Shown: piece after piece, positions 26,101 through 36,880 of the stretch | How positions within the stretch are numbered: the stretch's first letter is position 1 | How the letters are laid out: each line of letters begins with the position of its first letter | NCBI GenBank assembly: GCA_037074765.1 | Contig: JBAMDO010000011.1 | Coordinates: 62,001 to 126,000, forward strand | Source: Mansonella perstans | Taxonomy: Eukaryota; Nematoda; Chromadorea; Rhabditida; Onchocercidae | Direction of reading: 5' to 3' | DNA: 64,000 nucleotides | Notes under the pieces: model-generated | What the model was told of the DNA's origin: nothing | What the model saw: only the letters and a program-made list of their open reading frames with translations | The model's database searches: none | Translations under genes and position numbers: made by a program

Positions 26101-27282
26101 AATCCAATTTTAAAAAATTTTCTAAAATCCAATCAAATCCTCTAATAATAGTTGTGTAATACTAAGATATTTTTGGAAGTTTCAGGATTAAAAAAACATT
26201 GAAGCTTTTGGTCTAATCATCTTTGAACCATTTTAGATTACTAAACTCGAAAGACTAAGTTTCACAAGAGATTTTTTGAAACTTTGTCACTTTATAAACG
26301 ATTATATCAAATTTATAATTATGTCAGTAATTAAGGAATGCCGTACTAACGATTAATCACTTTTTAAAATTAACCTTAAAATCTTGGAAACGCTTCTTCT
26401 TGGATGCCTGTGTGAAGTATTTTTAGTTTCAGGATGGCAAATTGAAATTTATTCGTAAGCATCGTTTCAACAGTCGTTTTTTTTTTTCAATTAATAGTTT
26501 TTAGATTGTTATTTATCAATGCTTGTTTTTTATAGCAGTTTGTCTTTTCGAAATTACTTCTCTCACTGGAAGAATCAATTATTTTTTTTTTTTTTCTGCA
26601 ATTCTTCATAGATTTAGCGGGAATTTTCTGGATAGCAGTGTCAAGTGCCAAAGATGAAAATAGAGAACCAAGAAAATCTTTCATTCACCTCTCATCGGCC
26701 ATTTCAATTTTAGCATTTGTTTTCTCTTCTTTTTTTTTAAAGATCTCTTCACGTAAATTATTCCGGAAGATTTCCTGCCCTTTGTAGAACAGCAAAAAAA
26801 TATCACAAAAAAAAAATCGAGCAAATAATTTCTACTAAATTCAGATATTTATAAATTGGTTAGAGTTGCTATCGAAATGCTGCTTCTTTATCATCATGCT
26901 AACTTGAAAAATTGAATGTGTAAATACAGTAGGTATCAAATAATAATTTAATACTGCACATAACGATCATCTGACCAAACTAATGCATGCATATGATGCC
27001 AGAATCATTTACAGTAAGATCTTTTTGTGATCTTAGCCAAAGAAAAGAGATCTTCGTACATTTGAAAGATAAATAATATGATGGAATGATTTGAAAAGAG
27101 TCTTTTTCAGGAAGTTAAAGAATGATAACATGCATTGTCATGATGTTCTCCAATGAGATAATGTTGAGAATGTCCAAGTTTTTGAAATTATTTTTAAATC
27201 CAAAATTTTAATTGAAATATTAGGAGATATAAGTTAAACTATTATTTTAACTTTTTTTAGTTGCATATTTTCAGACCAACTA
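23185..27282. other. Intergenic DNA, no gene seen
   Basis: About 4.1 kb between the divergent SF3B3 (-) and the small membrane protein gene (+). It holds AT-rich DNA with a (TA) run near 23938-23957, many A/T homopolymers and a short local duplication at 23631-23745. Promoters of both neighbours must lie here, but none can be placed from sequence alone. Confidence 0.5.
23631..23745. repeat. Local tandem duplication, about 56 bp unit
   Basis: The block CTTCTCCTCTGTTCTAT occurs at about 23635 and again at about 23691, each followed by a similar CTTGAxCTTAC and a TTATCAACCTTA element. It lies about 450 bp upstream of the SF3B3 start codon. Confidence 0.75.
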
Positions 27283-28174
27283 ATGTCATCAAATATGACA
27301 ATTCCTGTTATAACACATTTACTCACAAGCACTGTCACTATAGAAAATTTGCGTAATAAACGACAGTTCTGGCAAGGCTACGGTTATGAAAACTATTACG
27401 GATACGGATAGTATGTTTGCAAATAATTTATGTCTGTATCAGTTAGTTGTTGGAGGGGCAAAAGTTATTAAATTTATATTGTCAAAAAAAGTATATGTAA
27501 GTATTCGAAATTTTTATACAATTTTCTTCCGGTAAGTAAAATGCTTTTGTTGAAATTCATAACTTTTCAAGTGATAACTTACCATACTTTATTTTTTTTT
27601 TGAAAATTTTCACTAATTTAAAATTCTGCATTTTCAGCCACTGGAGCCGAATAATCTTGATTATCCTGGTACTAATAGCAGTATTTCTATGCTGCTTGGT
27701 ACCTTTTATATGTGCACTTGGAATTTGGTTCGCCGGCTGGTTTGGCTTACGTAATTATGCTGCCCCCAAAAATGGCATAAGTTCTCCAATCGTTACTAAT
27801 GCTTACGCACAACAGCAACCCGCTGTACCGCAGGCAACCACGGAACCACAGAGTAAGTGCTGCGTTTGCAATTACTTCGATAGTTCAGCGATGCAGCATT
27901 TTAAAAAAGTGAAATGAATTAAATGATTTTCCTCTAAACCTGACAAAACAAAATCTTATAAAATCTAATAAACTTTGATTAACTCCTTTCGTTAGAATTT
28001 CAAAACCACAGTGAAAAAGTAGTTCCAGATTCCACACCATCTGGACCAGAAAATCCTCGAGAATGCATGGATTCTTATATTTATGAAGAAAAACGTAGCG
28101 ACCGATATTACCACCGATCCCCATCACCACTTACACATGATTACAGACAACACTTTAGAACTTCTAGACTATAA
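27283..28174 (+). CDS. Small single-pass membrane protein with Tyr/Gly-rich stretch
   Basis: Three in-phase exons, 27283-27410, 27638-27852 and 27996-28174, give 173 residues. A strong acceptor (ATATTTTCAG) lies 8 nt upstream of the ATG. It may be a spliced-leader site, or the ATG may be internal to a longer protein whose signal-peptide exon was missed. Order: short N-terminus; a KRQ site; a Gly/Tyr-rich stretch (QGYGYENYYGYGYHW); one strongly hydrophobic helix (about 46-72) with a CC pair; an FGLRNY juncture; a Gln/Pro-rich segment; and a polar tail rich in Tyr, Arg and Ser. The layout suggests a surface or vesicle membrane protein with palmitoylatable cysteines, but I do not recognise the family and assign no function. 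Confidence 0.78.
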
Positions 28175-29410
28175 TCTATAAGCTTCATTTACTTTTCTTC
28201 TTAAGATCTTCACGAGAAATTTCTAAGAGACATCAACCAGGATATAGTCACATTGTTTTTTCATCTTCTACTAAATTTCAATTTGCATAATTATTCGCAA
28301 TGTTTGTATTCGCTACCCCAAAATTTTGATCCTTTAATTTAACTCCAATAGGATTTTTTTTTTTCAAGGACAAGTTTGACGACTGACATGCGTACGAACT
28401 GCTTCGACGCCTATTAATTCCTGTTTACTGTTTTAATGAAATTTGTAAGCGACAAGAACTGCTTCATATATAAACATATTTTTATTCCCTGTAAATATGT
28501 AATACTGTTAACACAGCATTATATTTCTGGACAACGTAATGCACAAGGCAGATAAAAAACCTGATATTGTATTTTAAAAAAAACAGGAAACTTCCCCAAT
28601 CTATATTCTCAGTATTTGGAAAGAAAATGGAAATAATAAGCACGAATAATACAAATTTGAAAACTGATTGTTTTAAATAGCATCGATTGGTATATTTCAA
28701 AAATTTAAAAACACTACATGTCTACAGAGCTTTTCTTTAGCCCACCGATAAATATTTGCCAAAATGTTTTTCGAAATTATAAAGGATTTTGCATAATACA
28801 TTAGAAATAAAAACTTGAGCTATTACTGTTTATAAAAACAAATTTGAAATTAAAAACTAAAAATAACGAATTAAAAAAAAAAAAAAAACAAATAAAGCAT
28901 CAAAGTATACTATCTTCCTTCTACTCTCCTAATCAATTGATCGTTTATTAAAATTTTTGCTTGATTCTTGTTGCTGTTTATTTGGATTGCATGGCTAAAA
29001 AAAGGAACCGTTGCAATTTTTTCTGATATAATATTCGTTCAAAATGAAAGCGGATTCCCGAAATTTTATTTCCGGAACAATCCCGATTTAGGAAACAAGT
29101 CTAAAAACAGAATCATAAATTTGTAGTAATAAGTAATTCCAAAAAAATTTTGAAATGATATAAATTGGTAAAAATTTTAAAAATATAATGAGTCTGAAAA
29201 GACAATCAAACAAATATTTCTTATTAAAGCGCTTAAAATTCATCTTCCTTTTTCCAATATAGGATATTTATAGCACTGATTAAACCAATAAGCTTTAAGG
29301 CTAAACATGGAGTCGTCAGAGATGAGTGATATGCAAAAACACAAAAATTTTCTTTTTTATTTCAAAAAGATATGCTAACGATCAATTTTTTTTCCTCTTC
29401 TATTCATCCC
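28175..29410. other. Intergenic DNA between convergent genes
   Basis: About 1.2 kb between the 3' ends of the membrane protein gene (+) and citrate synthase (-). It should contain both 3' UTRs. There are several A-rich runs and no supported exon. Confidence 0.5.
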
Positions 29411-32400
29411 TCACTTTTTAACCAATTTCATCAGACCCTCAGTTGAATGAGATTTGGGACGTTCAAGTGGCAGTCCCATAGCACGAGACCATATCATCTG
29501 CGATAAACAACCGAGTGCACGTGATACACCAAAAAGCACCGTATAGAAGGACATTTCTTTCATACCATAATATTGAAGCAGCACCCCAGAATGTGCATCC
29601 ACATTGGGCCACGGGTTTTTGGCCTAGAATAACCAAAATAATTCGTACTTGCTAAGGCTGAAAAGTTTTGCGACAAGCTTCTAAATCTGGGAACTATCAT
29701 AATATGTCAGGGATCCTGGCATCACCAACCCTAAGAAATGTCTTAATTCTAGATATGTCCTAGAAAGCAAGATTACAAATCCCGGATACTTTTTTAATTT
29801 TTCAAAATTGCACACACCTTTCCTTGTTTCAAAAGGATATCAGGCGTAAATTCATACAGTTTTGAAACAAGATGAAACATTGGATCTTTCGGAAGATGTT
29901 TCAAGGCAAACTCTCGCTGACAGACGTAACGTGGGTCTGTTTTACGCAGTACAGCATGACCATAACCGGGTATTACCTGAAACGGCAGTATTTGAAATTC
30001 CAGATATTATTGAAATTCATTACTGAATTGTAGTTCCATGAAATTTTTTGAATCATCTCATAAGGTTTACTGGATTAGAAATTCCACCTGTCCGCTCTGC
30101 AAATGATTCCATATCCAATCGCGCAGCTGTTGATCAGTATAATTATCGCCTAATTCTTCTCTGCATTTTGATAAGAATATCAGCACCTAAAGTTAAAAAA
30201 TGAATAAAATAATACAAAAAAGCCGACCGAAATCATTTTATTTTTTATGGTTTTACAAACAATGTTTAAAAATTAACCAATCAGAATGTTTGTTAGTGAA
30301 TGAAAATAATATTACATTACTGCAAAAAAAATAGAGATTAAACGAAACCCGTACGAATATGGAGAAAAATTAATCAAATAAACAAAAAGACAATTAATTA
30401 TACATCTGTCACAGGTAGTTAGTACCAAACAAAACGAACCTCTTGATTAGCCAGGCCATGAAGCGGTCCAGCAAGCCCAGCCATAGCAGCAGCGAACGAT
30501 AAATACGGATCTGATAAAGCTGAGCCGACCAGATGTGATGTGTGCGCAGAAACGTTACCGCCTTCGTGATCGCTATGGATTGTGAGATACAAGCGCATAA
30601 GTTCAGTGAATTCTGCATCCTTGAAACCAAGCATTGATGTGAAATTGGCAGACCAATCATTCGATGGGTTAATTACATCGGCTAGCGTACATGAAATTGC
30701 TAATCATCGAATAAAAGTTGTGAATTTCATCAGAAAATTAACTGAATTTGAATTCTATTATAAAAAATAATAAAGTTTACAGTGAGATGAATTAAGGAAA
30801 AGTTAACATGATATTTTGTGATAGCAATCTTCCAAGAAAAGATGACTTGAATAAATAAATTTTATTTAAGTCATCCAAAAAGTTACCATCTCTGTATAGA
30901 TTTCGGTAAATAAGTGCAGCAATTGTAGGTAATTTTGCTATAAGTATCATAGCATCATCATATACAAACTCCCAATATTTTGTTTTCTTTACACCATCAC
31001 TATAAGCCTAAAAAAATATTATATATATTGCTAAAGAAATAAGACTTTAATTATTGAAGAGATAGCCATTCTCACCAATAATTGACAAAAAGAGAAGTAA
31101 TGTGTCACTCGCATTAACCATTCCGTTTATTCCGCATTGTGAATTAAAAATTTCCCTATTTCTTTCGCACAATTACATGTCATCACCATTTCGCATAGAT
31201 CAGTTCTGCCAACACAAAATTCTTTTCGGCTATATATCCTTTAAAGTTAACCGTAAGTAATAATAATGACATTAACAAAAATAAATTCGCATTCAAACTA
31301 TTAAGAAACATTGCTCATGCGTACTTTGGCAAATTTACTTTCACAGTTAAGCGCAGCGATGGCCGAAATAAACTGAGCCATAGGATGCAAGTTATTCGGA
31401 AAATTACAGATCATTTGTTCAACATGCTTCGGTAAATCCGCATGAGCAGCCCATTCCTTACTGAAATTAGAAAAAAAGCCGTTAAATTGAAATAGAGTGT
31501 AGAAGAATTTTAACATCAGTAATCAAGCCGAAATATTTGTCTTCAGGAGTTTGTACCATCTTTTTTAGTTTTAATCAAGCTTCCCATCAAAAAACATCTG
31601 TAATGCAACAAAAACAAGGAAATGAGAGGATACGCATGAGAGGAATACTCCGTCTCTGTGACCACTGGATTTTCGGTACATAATTATTTTTCAAAAACTA
31701 AGCGAAAGTGATTGTATGTTGTAATCATAATTAACTAAGGTAATGACGGCATGCAATTTTATTTCATGGAAAATTATCAAGCCTTTTGCTAAATTTGCTA
31801 ACCCAGTGCAATTTTCACGAATACTAAACCAATTTAACGTATTAACAAGTAATGGCGGTACCTGACTGCTGTAGTTTGTGCCTCATTTGGAATATCACCA
31901 GTGCATAGCAACCACCAAATTCCTTCTGGTAATGGCTCCTCACCTCCTTTTGCCTTAGGCAACATTTTTCGACATTCCGGTATAGAATAACCACGAAAAC
32001 GTATGCCTTCTTCTGGATCTAGCACGGATGTCTCAGTTACTAAAGCCTGCAAATTGGTTTCATTAAATTTTCGTCTTGGAAATATATCTTGTTAGGGCTT
32101 TCTACGGACTACAATACTTTTGTAACCAATGTTCCCGATTAAGGCCAGAGTATTTCATTTTTATTAATAAATCGCTGAAACCATATTAACTCATTTACAA
32201 GCTGTCTACCAGTAAACTGAAACTTTCATCAAACTAAAGATATAATATTATACATATCAAAATTCTCTATACATAAATAAAAATACTAAAAAGATGTCGT
32301 AAAAATCGCCTTCAATTTTCTAAGCCATCAGCGTTACCCTGAATCTGTTTATGAATGACAACCGCTAGTATAAATTTAAATTTAAAAAGTAATGCGATAA

Positions 32401-33158
32401 TTTCTTCCATAAAAAGCACAAATGGAATACGAAAAAAAACCTTTAAGGTTCGCATTCCACCATAAAGCATATCTACTGTTACACTCTGAATTACTGATCC
32501 ACCATGTTGTTTTCGAAATTCTTTAACTTTCTCGTTATGAATCGGAATTTTCTGTGCAAGAGCTTAAAATAATTAGGGTAATCAGACAAAAAAAAAATTT
32601 AAAAAAACGACTTTTTTGAAATCCTGAAAATTTTAATAACAATCGAAATTACTGGCTTGCAAATAATATGCCTTGTCACCAATAATTTTGATTTAGTAAA
32701 ATTGCTTTGACTTAGACAGGCTCAACAGGTAATGTCACTGAAACTTCTCTAATCCGATATTTACATACTAGTGAAACAACTAACATTCCTGGACATTAAA
32801 AACTATTTTAAAAACATGAAAAAACTGATCTCTTTGAGATTAGTGGTCGTTGTGGTTGCTGTCGCATACTGTAAATATGTTGCCAATCCCTACAGTAGAT
32901 AAAATCAGCAAATTTTTCAAGAAATAAAAATTTCATTAAAGACAAAAACATATCCCTCATTTTAGCAATATATGAGGTATCAATGATTTCAAAATGATTA
33001 TAAAAAAAATTCTTTACCCAACAATCTTGAACAACTCCGTAAGATCAAGCAGTGAAAAGTACTAAATTAATTATAATAATAGGTAACTGGCTAAAATCAG
33101 TGTCACATACATTTAAATGACATTTTGCACAAATTCGAATCTTTGCAGTAAGAGCCAT
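29411..33158 (-). CDS. cts-1: Mitochondrial citrate synthase, complete, ten exons
   Basis: Condenses acetyl-CoA and oxaloacetate to citrate in the mitochondrial matrix, the first step of the TCA cycle. Exons, 5' to 3': 33158-33111, 32868-32826, 32562-32441, 32046-31862, 31460-31325, 31007-30887, 30681-30440, 30186-30088, 29976-29818, 29623-29411. Phases agree and give 455 residues, against 468 in C. elegans. Catalytic residues are all visible: His293 (PLHGLANQE), His339 ([15 protein letters not shown]) and Asp394 ([15 protein letters not shown]), equivalent to pig His274, His320 and Asp375. The N-terminal 16 residues ([16 protein letters not shown]) form a plausible basic presequence, followed by a Thr-rich stretch and TNLKE. 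The start exon is inferred from presequence character and a GTATGT donor, so it is less certain than the rest. Exon 7 has a second in-frame acceptor at 30699 that would add six residues. The junction of exons 2 and 3 is one residue longer than in the worm enzyme. Symbol follows the C. elegans orthologue. Confidence 0.96.
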
Positions 33159-34337
33159 TATGCACACAGATGCGAGAGGTATATAAATTCCAAATTGAAC
33201 TGAAATTTGAAATCTTGCTAAATGCGTCAAATACGAAATGCACAAAATATGAGGCGAAACCGGGTGAGATGAATGTTAGTGAAATGATAATAGCTCGATA
33301 ATAAGCAGTCCCGGAATGAAGTGATAGTAAGCGATTTCGAGATCTACATTCCGAAGGAATCTAATAAGCTTGTTTTATCAGGCTGATTGATGCTAAAAAT
33401 TGATATAATCAATCCGTATTGTGAACTATGATTAGAGTCAAACATATCGTCATTAATTAAAGCAGAAATCAAATTTATAAAATTTCATTATCGATTTTTC
33501 CATAACAATCCTTTGATTTCGATTCACATATTGCGAAAAATTTTTAAAAATTTAAAGACTGCTAGTATTTAAAGACTAACAATGCCACACTGCTAGTAAA
33601 GATTAACGACTGCTAGTATTTAAAGACTAAAGACTAACGACTGCTAGTATTTAAAGACTAACAATGCCACAAAATATATCATGTAGAAAAAAGTAAAGTT
33701 GGAATGTTATTTAAAATATAAATTGTAATTTAGAAAAATAAAACTATTCATATATTTAATCAATAACTCAACACTGCTATTGTTCAGTATTATATTTTGT
33801 TTTTGAACTATTTCTTATTTTAAGAATTTAAGCGAACTAAAAATTTCGTATAGCTATGAAAAGAAGCGAAATGATGCAAAGTGGTTTACTTCATTTGACA
33901 ACCAAAAAAAAAAAAAAAAAAAAACCATCTGAGTAAACGTTTTTCATATTTTCATAATAACTTCTCTTAGATTTCCCTATTTTATTTTTTCATTATAAAG
34001 TATTGTGAAAACAGGTTATGTTTAATTTATTGTAGTATTTGCGCAAAAGGATACACCTCTGTAACAACATCCATTTTCAATACAAACTGCACGGAAACAC
34101 GTACAGATGGAAAAATGAGTGTACAGAATGAATTCTGTAACACCTAAATTTCAAATGATTAATGTATTTTATTATTCTTGTTTAATATCAAATATCTATT
34201 GCTATTTATATTCTAAATTTATCAACTTAATCAAACACTTTTTAAGGTCACTTTTTCAGTAAAATTTCTGAATCCTATATGTGCCAGGGAAATTTTTCGG
34301 AAAAATATACATTAAATCCGGAACATTAATACTAATG
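33159..34337. other. Intergenic DNA upstream of citrate synthase
   Basis: About 1.2 kb of AT-rich sequence. It should hold the citrate synthase promoter and 5' UTR; an ATTTCAG about 40 nt upstream of the ATG could be a trans-splice acceptor. Apart from the short repeats at 33551-33670 and a poly-A run near 33905, nothing is recognised. Confidence 0.5.
33551..33670. repeat. Short direct repeats, about 24 bp unit
   Basis: GACTGCTAGTATTTAAAGAC recurs at about 33557, 33608 and 33638. Shorter pieces (ACTGCTAGTAAAGA, AAAGACTAA) lie between, and ACAATGCCAC occurs twice. It looks like a small scrambled tandem array with no coding potential. Confidence 0.85.
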
Positions 34338-34480
34338 CGCATGAAGCTTAGCATCAGTATTTGTGTATTGCATGAGTCTAGCATTAAACATAACGACACG
34401 TGTGTTGCATGAAGCCTAATACTGACACGTGTGTTGCATGAGGCCTAGCATTGAACGTGTGCTGCGTGAAGTCTAGTATT
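34338..34480. repeat. Degenerate repeats of about 30 bp, five copies
   Basis: Five units begin GC(A/G)TGA(A/G)(G/T)(C/T)(C/T)TA, with AGCATT or AATACT inside and ACGTGTGTT at the end of several. Unit length drifts from about 28 to 37 bp. It adjoins the 20 bp satellite zone. Confidence 0.8.
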
Positions 34481-34601
34481 CACAAAACGATATATTGCGG
34501 GTAAATAAAAATCGCTACATTAAACAATGCAAAAAGAACAAAAAAATAATGAAATAATTTTCTGCAGCAGCAGCAACGTTGTGCTGCTGTTAAATAATAT
34601 A

Positions 34602-34795
34602 CATCGGTATACACACATATACACATATACATATGCACACAGACATACTTGCACAAACATACACGCAGGTACGTACACAAACACATACACATAAACACGG
34701 AGATACGTATGAACACAGAAGCATACGTATGAACATAAACACATACGTATGATGCAGTCACATGATACACAAGCAAGCGTACGCACAAATGCACA
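34602..34795. repeat. 20 bp satellite, degenerate first array
   Basis: Degenerate copies of the unit ACACAGACACATACGTATGA, starting in CA-rich sequence (ATACACACATATACACATAT) and becoming closer to consensus near 34700-34760. It ends in ACAAGCAAGCGTACGCACAAA, which also ends the second array. Confidence 0.85.
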
Positions 34796-36421
34796 ATCGG
34801 AACACAGTATGAGACAACTATGGCGACTAAGAGAGAAAGAAAAAAATCACGATAGATAGCATTGTTTATAGAGAATTAAGAAACTGAAAGATGCAATGAG
34901 TAAGAGAATAGTAGAATTTCACTAACTACATTTTAATTTGTCAAATATTATCAATGATAAGAACAATTCCTATTACACTAACATTGTTGTCGTGGATCAT
35001 TTGCAAACGATTACCGGGAATTCTTCCATAAATTCTTGCTAAATTTAATTAATGCTTGTTTTAACCTGTATCAAACTTTGGGTATATAACTACCCAAACT
35101 TCTTAAGAAACTTTACCTATTTTTGATGTTGAAATTGTAGAAAACAAGTTCCCTAATGTTGTTCTTAAATTTGAACTAAATATGATACCAAAGCATTGGT
35201 CATTCTGCGATCAGAAATAAGCAAGCGATCTCTGTGAAATTAGAAAAAAATAAATTTGGCTTGCTAGTATCGTAAGATAATAATTTCAATGCTTTGAATA
35301 TTAACGAAAAGGTATAGATTCCCAAGAATCCCACATTAAGAATCTGTCGCGATGAAAAACCCAAAGAGCAGAAAAATTTTCATAAAGCACATTATGTGTC
35401 ATACGTATGTGCCTGTATGAACACAGACACATACCTATGAACACAGAGAGATGCTATGAACACAGACATATATGTATGAACACAGACACATACGTACGAA
35501 CACAGAGAGATACGTATGAATACAGACACATACGTATGAACACAGAAAGACACGTATGAACGCAAAGAGATACGTATGGAAACAGACACATATGTATGAA
35601 CAGAAACACATACGTATGAACACAGACACATACGTATGAACACAGAGAAATACGTATGGAAACAGACACGGACGTATGAACACAGAGAGATATGTATGAG
35701 CACAAAAAGATACGTATGAAAATAGAAAAATACGTATGAACATAGAAAGATACGTATGAACACAGACACATAGTGCACAAGCAAACGTACGCACAAACGC
35801 ACAATCATAATAAGACGACTAATAAGAATGATGGCGACTACGAGAGAAAGAAAAAAATCACGATAGATATCGTTATTTATAAAGAATTAAGGAATTGAAA
35901 AATGAAATGAGTAAGAGAATAGTGGAATTTCACTAACCACATTTTAATTTATAATCTCAATTTTACAAATATTTCAACGCTAAGAACAATTCCTATTACA
36001 CTAACATTGTTGTCGTGGATCATTTGCAAACGATTACCGGGAATTCTTCCATAAATTCTTGCTAAATTTAATTAATGCTTGTTTTAACCTGTATCAAACT
36101 TTGGGTATATAACTACCCAAACTTCTTAAGAAACTTAACCTATTTTTGATGTTGAAATTGCAGAAAACAAGTTCCCTAATGTTGTTCTTAAATTTGAACT
36201 AAATATGATACTAAAGCATTGGTCATTCTGCGATCAGAAATAAGCAAGCGATCTCTGTGAAATTAGAAAAAAATAAATTTGGCTTGCTAGTATCGTAAGA
36301 TAATAATTTCAATGCTTTGAATATTAACGAAAAGATACAGATTCCCAAGAATCCCACATTAAGAATCTGGCGCGATGAAAACCCAAAGAGAAGCAGAAAA
36401 ATTTTCATTAAAAGCACATTA
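34796..36421. repeat. Tandem segmental duplication, offset about 1.02 kb
   Basis: Copy A (about 34796-35395) and copy B (about 35805-36421) are near-identical over some 600 bp each. Examples: ATGGCGACTA at 34820 and 35831; GAACAATTCC at 34961 and 35984; GCACATTAT at 35388 and 36414. Each copy is preceded by an array of the 20 bp satellite, so the duplicated unit is array plus unique flank. The divergence is a few percent in most of the unit and higher near ATATTATCAATGATAA. No gene is seen in either copy. Confidence 0.93.
35395..35805. repeat. 20 bp satellite, main array, about 19-20 copies
   Basis: Tandem units of consensus ACACAGACACATACGTATGA with variants such as ACACAGAGAGATACGTATGA. 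Each unit holds the palindrome ATACGTAT. The unit is not a multiple of three and has no stop on the minus strand, so all three minus frames stay open for about 350-400 bp. The resulting Cys/Val/Tyr-rich translations are artefacts. Confidence 0.95.
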
Positions 36422-36424
36422 TAC

Positions 36425-36880
36425 TGTTTACTCTTTTATATGGGTCTGAATTATGGATCACTTCCGGATCACCTATTTTAATGGAAGTCTCGAATGTTTT
36501 CATCAGCATTGCTGATGGTACAATCCGAAATTTTGTTACTATCGTTGAATAGACAGGGGATCACCAGTTTTTTTCGATCTAGAAATGCAAGTTAGTTGAG
36601 TAGAACATGTTTGCGGAATGGAAAATCATCATCTCCCTAAGATTGTGCTTCATTATGAGCGATGAATCTGGTATCGGCTGCGGCACAGAAGAACCCTAAA
36701 GACTAGATACAAGGATTATGTGAACAAATACCTCGGGTCTGGCCATACTATTTTAATAATAGTCCACTTCAATCTCTAATCGAGTGGTCTGGAGACAACA
36801 TCTATAACTTTACCGCTTCATTTGAGAATGTATGTTGAATCAATCTGGAGGAGAAAAGAGAAAAAACCGTTCAAAATAAA
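36425..36880 (+). mobile_element. Decayed non-LTR retrotransposon (reverse transcriptase C-terminal tail)
   Basis: The + strand shows, in shifting frames, hallmarks of the C-terminal part of LINE reverse transcriptases. At 36425-36460 it reads LLYGSELW. Near 36605-36655 it reads HVCGMENHHLPKIVLHYE, like the usual GHVLRMPxxRLP block. Near 36700-36730 it reads TRYKDYVNKYLG, like the RPKTRYKDxVKxDL block. About 60 nt further on comes an NRVVWR-like stretch. Stops and frameshifts between the blocks show it is dead. RTE or CR1 type is likely from motif style, but the subclass cannot be fixed by eye. It directly abuts copy B of the 1.02 kb duplication. Confidence 0.75.

Noticed and set aside
34480..34794. 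Minus-strand frames of 88-104 codons
   Set aside because: Same cause as above: the first, degenerate copy of the satellite.
35392..35808. Overlapping minus-strand open frames of up to 138 codons rich in Cys, Val and Tyr
   Set aside because: All three frames arise from the 20 bp satellite, whose unit has no stop in any minus frame. No start context, splice structure or domain.
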